Assembly (NCBI GenBank): GCA_028281925.1 | Contig: JANQIX010000043.1 | Span: 1-64,000 of the forward strand | Origin: Alphaproteobacteria bacterium | Lineage (GTDB): Bacteria > Pseudomonadota > Alphaproteobacteria > DSM-16000 > Inquilinaceae | Length of the DNA stretch: 64,000 nt | Direction: 5' to 3' | In this document: piece by piece, positions 61,037 through 64,000 of the stretch | Layout: the number at the start of each line of letters is the position of its first letter | How positions within the stretch are numbered: the stretch's first letter is position 1 | Translations under genes and position numbers: made by a program | Notes under the pieces: model-generated | Seen by the model: the letters and a program-made list of their open reading frames with translations, nothing else | Database searches by the model: none | Told to the model about the DNA's origin: nothing

Positions 61037-62004
61037 GTGTGGCCGGATGCCCCTGCCCCACCGTCGCCTGCATCTGACCGCAGCGCGAGCCCTGCCGCCA
61101 CCAGATCCTCCAGCGCCGTGCCGACGGATTTGAACAGCGTCACCTCATCGTCGCTTGTCCGGCCTGGATGCCGGCCCGTCGTGAGATCGGCAAGCTCGGC
61201 GACCACATCGGCGGCGGCGATCGTGCCGTTGTTGAGCGGCTGCACGATGTCCCCTGCCTCGGCCATGGCGCCTGAGCGGGTATCGACAAACACGGTGGCG
61301 CGGCGCACCGCAGTGTCGTTCGCCTCGCGCATCTCTGGCCGGAACCCGCCGACCAGATCCAGATGCGCGCCCGGTTTCAGCCACGCGCCGTCGATCAGCG
61401 GGGCCGTGGCAAGCGTGGCACAGCTGATGATGTCAGCCGCGCCCGCCACGGCGGAGAGGTCGTCGACGGCGGTAACATCGACGGTGTCGGTCGTGATGGC
61501 GCGCGCAAGAGCCTGCGCCTTTTCCAGCGATCGGCCCCAGACACTCACCCGGCGGATCGGGCGCACCGACGCATGTGCAGCGATCAGGTTCGGCGCCAGA
61601 TTTCCGGCACCCACCATCAGCAGGTGCGCTGCATCGGCCCGCGCCAGATAGCCGGCCGCCAGAGCCGATGCAGCCGCAGTGCGCCTGACCGTCAGTGCGT
61701 CCCCGTCCAGAATGGCGATCACCCGGCCATCTCTGGCGTCCGACAGCACATAGGTCGCCTGCACGCTGGCCAACCCGCGGGTGGCGTTGCCCGGAAAGAC
61801 ATTCACCAGCTTGACGCCGATCTGGCCGCCGACCGTCCAGGCCGGCATCAGCAGCAGGCTGGCATCCGCTTCCCCCGGCACGGCCATGGGGTGGTGATGG
61901 CGTTGCGGCACTTCGCAGCCTTCGCGAAAGCCTGCACGCAGGGCCTCGACCAGTTTCATCCAAGGCAGTGCGCGTCGCACTTGGGTTGCATCGAGACTCC
62001 GCAT
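61033..62004 (-). CDS. Ornithine cyclodeaminase / mu-crystallin family protein
   Basis: 323 residues, GGGGGGATGACGA before the ATG. Rossmann domain with LLMVGAGNLAPNLIAAHAS (G-x-G-x-L, the family variant), SVWGRSLEKAQALA, and the N-terminal substrate region VKLVNVFPGNATRGLASVQATY with its Lys. The DLVGGFRPEMREANDTAV stretch is characteristic. Converts ornithine to proline, or reduces cyclic imines or acts on alanine in related members; substrate uncertain. Converges on the broken hydrolase with a 4-bp overlap. Confidence 0.92.
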   Translation of the reverse strand: MRSLDATQVRRALPWMKLVEALRAGFREGCEVPQRHHHPMAVPGEADASLLLMPAWTVGGQIGVKLVNVFPGNATRGLASVQATYVLSDARDGRVIAILDGDALTVRRTAAASALAAGYLARADAAHLLMVGAGNLAPNLIAAHASVRPIRRVSVWGRSLEKAQALARAITTDTVDVTAVDDLSAVAGAADIISCATLATAPLIDGAWLKPGAHLDLVGGFRPEMREANDTAVRRATVFVDTRSGAMAEAGDIVQPLNNGTIAAADVVAELADLTTGRHPGRTSDDEVTLFKSVGTALEDLVAAGLALRSDAGDGGAGASGHT

Positions 62005-62149
62005 TCGTCATCCCCCCTTCGCAGGTACTGGTACTGTCCCGCAACTGTCTGAAACTGCTCGCATCTGAACTGCGTGATCGCGTAGCCTATCCGGTAACAA
62101 CGCTGTCGGGCCGCTGCAACGGCCGACTGAGCCACTTGGGTGGAAACGA

Positions 62150-63673
62150 ATGTTCAGGACAGCCGAGCTCGGGCGCAAGGTTTCCAAGGACCAGTTCCAG
62201 GAACTGGCGCCCCCATTGCGCAGCGAACTCTTGGAGATCCAGCAAAAGCTGCGGCAGATGGGCTTTCCCGTCATCGTCGTGTTCGCAGGGGTCGACGGCG
62301 CGGGCAAAGGCGAGAGCGTCAACCTGATCAGCGAATGGATGGATCCCCGCTGGATCGTGACACGCGCCTATGGCCCGCCATCGGATGAAGAACGGGAACG
62401 GCCGGAGTACTGGCGCTATTGGCGGGATCTGCCGCAGCGCGGCACCACCGGCCTGTTCCTGAGTTCGTGGTACTCGCGCCCCGTTCTTGAAAGCGTCTAC
62501 GGCGACCTGCCGCCGGGGGCACTGGATCGCATACTTGACCGCATCTGCGTCTTCGAGAAGGAGCTCGCGGACGACGGTGCGCTGGTCATGAAGTTCTGGA
62601 TGCATCTGTCGAAGAAAGCGCAGAAGAAACGATTCGAGCAGTTGGAGAATGATCCGCATGAGAAGTGGCGTGTGACCAAGAAAGATTGGGAGAACTGGGG
62701 GAACTACGACAAATTCATCCTGGCTGCTGAGCACACGATCATGCGCACCAGCCACGCCCATGCCTTGTGGACGATCGTGGAGGGCCAGGACGAACGCTAC
62801 CGGTCACTGACGGTGCTGACCGCTCTGAAAGATGCGATGAAGCGCCACATCGCCAATCGCGAAGCGGCGCGGCCCGCGCCGAAATCCAAGGCGAAGGCCA
62901 ACGGCGGGGCCCCCGCGGTCGAAGAACCGGCCAGCGTATCGCTGCCGCCCATGCCCTCGCTCTTGGGCAGCCTGAACAACGATGCGAGCCTGGACAAGAA
63001 AGACTATCAGGAAAACCTTCAGCAACTGCGCGCACGCCTGAACAAGCTTTACCGCAAGGCCAATGACAAGGGTGTTTCCACCGTGCTGGTCTTCGAAGGG
63101 TGGGACGCCGCCGGCAAGGGGGGCGCCATCCGCCGGTTGACCACGGCCATGGATTCCCGCGGCTACATCGTCATGCCGGTCGCCGCCCCCACCGACGAAG
63201 AGCGGCGGTATCACTATCTGTGGCGGTTCTGGCGACATATGACGCGGGCCGGGCGCGTGATCATCTTCGACCGAAGCTGGTACGGCCGCGTCCTGGTGGA
63301 GCGTGTGGAAGGCTTCGCCCAGCCGGCAGAATGGCGGCGGGCCTATGCCGAGATCACCGATTTCGAGCGGCAGCTGGTCGAACACGGCACGGTCCTGGCG
63401 AAATTCTGGCTGCACATCACCAAGGACGAACAGCTGGCCCGTTTCCAGGCGCGCGAAGCCACGCCGTACAAGCGCTGGAAGCTGACGGATGAGGATTGGC
63501 GTAACCGGGAGAAATGGGATCAGTACGAAAGCGCCGTCAACGACATGGTCCAGCGAACAAGCACGCATATCGCGCCATGGACCCTGGTCGAGGCGAATTG
63601 TAAACGCTACGCCAGAATCAAAGTGTTCGAAACCGTCTGTAACAGCCTGGAAGCGGCGCTGAAAAATCGCTGA
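62150..63673 (+). CDS. pap: Polyphosphate:AMP phosphotransferase (tandem-domain PPK2, class II)
   Basis: 507 residues with two PPK2 domains. First: VIVVFAGVDGAGKGESVNL (Walker A), then SWYSRPVLESVYG. Second: STVLVFEGWDAAGKGGAIRR and FDRSWYGRVLVERVEGFA, then YKRWKLTDEDWRNREKW. A Lys/Ala/Pro-rich linker (about 235-275) separates them. The first has GVDGAGKGE and SSWYSRP rather than FDRSWYGR, so the second domain is probably catalytic, as in known Pap enzymes. Makes ADP from AMP and polyphosphate. It converges on infA. Confidence 0.93.
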   Translation: MFRTAELGRKVSKDQFQELAPPLRSELLEIQQKLRQMGFPVIVVFAGVDGAGKGESVNLISEWMDPRWIVTRAYGPPSDEERERPEYWRYWRDLPQRGTTGLFLSSWYSRPVLESVYGDLPPGALDRILDRICVFEKELADDGALVMKFWMHLSKKAQKKRFEQLENDPHEKWRVTKKDWENWGNYDKFILAAEHTIMRTSHAHALWTIVEGQDERYRSLTVLTALKDAMKRHIANREAARPAPKSKAKANGGAPAVEEPASVSLPPMPSLLGSLNNDASLDKKDYQENLQQLRARLNKLYRKANDKGVSTVLVFEGWDAAGKGGAIRRLTTAMDSRGYIVMPVAAPTDEERRYHYLWRFWRHMTRAGRVIIFDRSWYGRVLVERVEGFAQPAEWRRAYAEITDFERQLVEHGTVLAKFWLHITKDEQLARFQAREATPYKRWKLTDEDWRNREKWDQYESAVNDMVQRTSTHIAPWTLVEANCKRYARIKVFETVCNSLEAALKNR

Positions 63674-63724
63674 TCAGACTTTGCCTGTACGCCGCCTTAG
63701 GACGTCCCGTCTATCTATACCCGA

Positions 63725-63943
63725 TTATTTGTGACGGAAGATGACACGGCCCTTTGTCAGGTCATAGGGTGTCATCTCGACATCGACCCGGTCGCCGGCC
63801 ATCACCCGGATGCGGTGCTTGCGCATCTTTCCGGCCGTGTGGGCGATGATTTCGTGATCGTTTTCAAGCTTCACCCGGAACATCGCATTCGGCAGTTTCT
63901 CCACGATCGTGCCACCCATCACCAGTAAGTCTTCTTTCGCCAT
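63725..63943 (-). CDS. infA: Translation initiation factor IF-1
   Basis: 72 residues, the exact family size, starting at the ATG of [15 protein letters not shown] after GAGAGGCGA. S1-like OB fold: [40 protein letters not shown], and [15 protein letters not shown]. Binds the 30S A site during initiation. Essential, single-copy gene. The 57 bp to the window edge (63944-64000) are its leader. Confidence 0.98.
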   Translation of the reverse strand: MAKEDLLVMGGTIVEKLPNAMFRVKLENDHEIIAHTAGKMRKHRIRVMAGDRVDVEMTPYDLTKGRVIFRHK

Positions 63944-64000
63944 TCGCCTCTCATCCCGACAATTGATCCATGCCGCGCGGGCCACGCGCGGTCGCGGCGG

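Overview
This 64 kb window is a GC-rich bacterial chromosome segment, read here as Alphaproteobacteria of a Rhodospirillales-like or Rhodobacterales-like type. The support is gene content: a fused 1160-residue indolepyruvate ferredoxin oxidoreductase, a DUF1127 protein, a PAS_5-family protein, hybrid PAS kinases with an EAL response regulator, and a palindromic intergenic element of the type common in alphaproteobacteria. The genus is not identifiable by eye. No rRNA, tRNA, CRISPR array, insertion sequence or prophage was seen. Genes are dense and mostly preceded by clear Shine-Dalgarno sequences.

Layout. 1-4.6 kb: the edge of a type VI secretion (T6SS) locus on the minus strand, transcribed vgrG, a small T6SS-linked protein, tagH, then tssJ, which runs off the left edge. 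4.8-6.5 kb: a secreted protein of about 15 ankyrin repeats, flanked by 55-bp imperfect direct repeats. 6.6-9.8 kb: a LysR regulator divergent from a TauE/SafE exporter, two exported proteins of unknown function and a decayed partial copy of one of them. 9.8-12.7 kb: an AT-rich leader with inverted repeats and a candidate GEMM (c-di-GMP class I) riboswitch ahead of a PstS-like binding protein and a PilJ-type chemoreceptor. 12.8-21.6 kb: GST with divergent LysR, indolepyruvate oxidoreductase, oligoendopeptidase F and an ABC1 kinase.

21.7-25.6 kb: a 509-residue protein that looks like a TssB-TssC sheath fusion, distant from the T6SS locus, with a small lipoprotein and a divergent PKMT-like methyltransferase. 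25.7-31.6 kb: N-carbamoylputrescine amidase, MarR, a sugar-acid dehydratase, a TerB-like membrane protein and a Gfo/Idh/MocA oxidoreductase. 31.6-36.5 kb: LysR-hypF-hypC-hypA-hypB, a [NiFe]-hydrogenase maturation run without hypD, hypE or structural genes here. 36.6-42.3 kb: DUF1127, bacteriohemerythrin, then a hybrid histidine kinase, a REC-EAL protein and a stand-alone receiver. 42.5-47.7 kb: a Liv-type ABC importer operon ending in an ATC-hydrolase-family enzyme. 47.8-51.6 kb: a TerB-like protein, GT2 and GT39 glycosyltransferases and a small membrane protein.

51.7-57.1 kb (minus): a PAS_5 protein and a run CHASE2 adenylate cyclase, DUF928, methyltransferase, msrA, msrB. The methyltransferase appears to start at a CTG directly after the upstream TAG. 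57.3-64 kb: MltA, a CBS protein, a secreted protein with a Glu-Ala-rich linker, a frameshifted alpha/beta hydrolase, an ornithine cyclodeaminase-family protein, a tandem-domain PPK2 and infA.

The most unusual items are the TssB-TssC fusion, the repeat-flanked ankyrin gene beside vgrG, the candidate riboswitch on a binding-protein/chemoreceptor operon, the CTG-start methyltransferase, and the Liv importer joined to an ATC-hydrolase-like enzyme.
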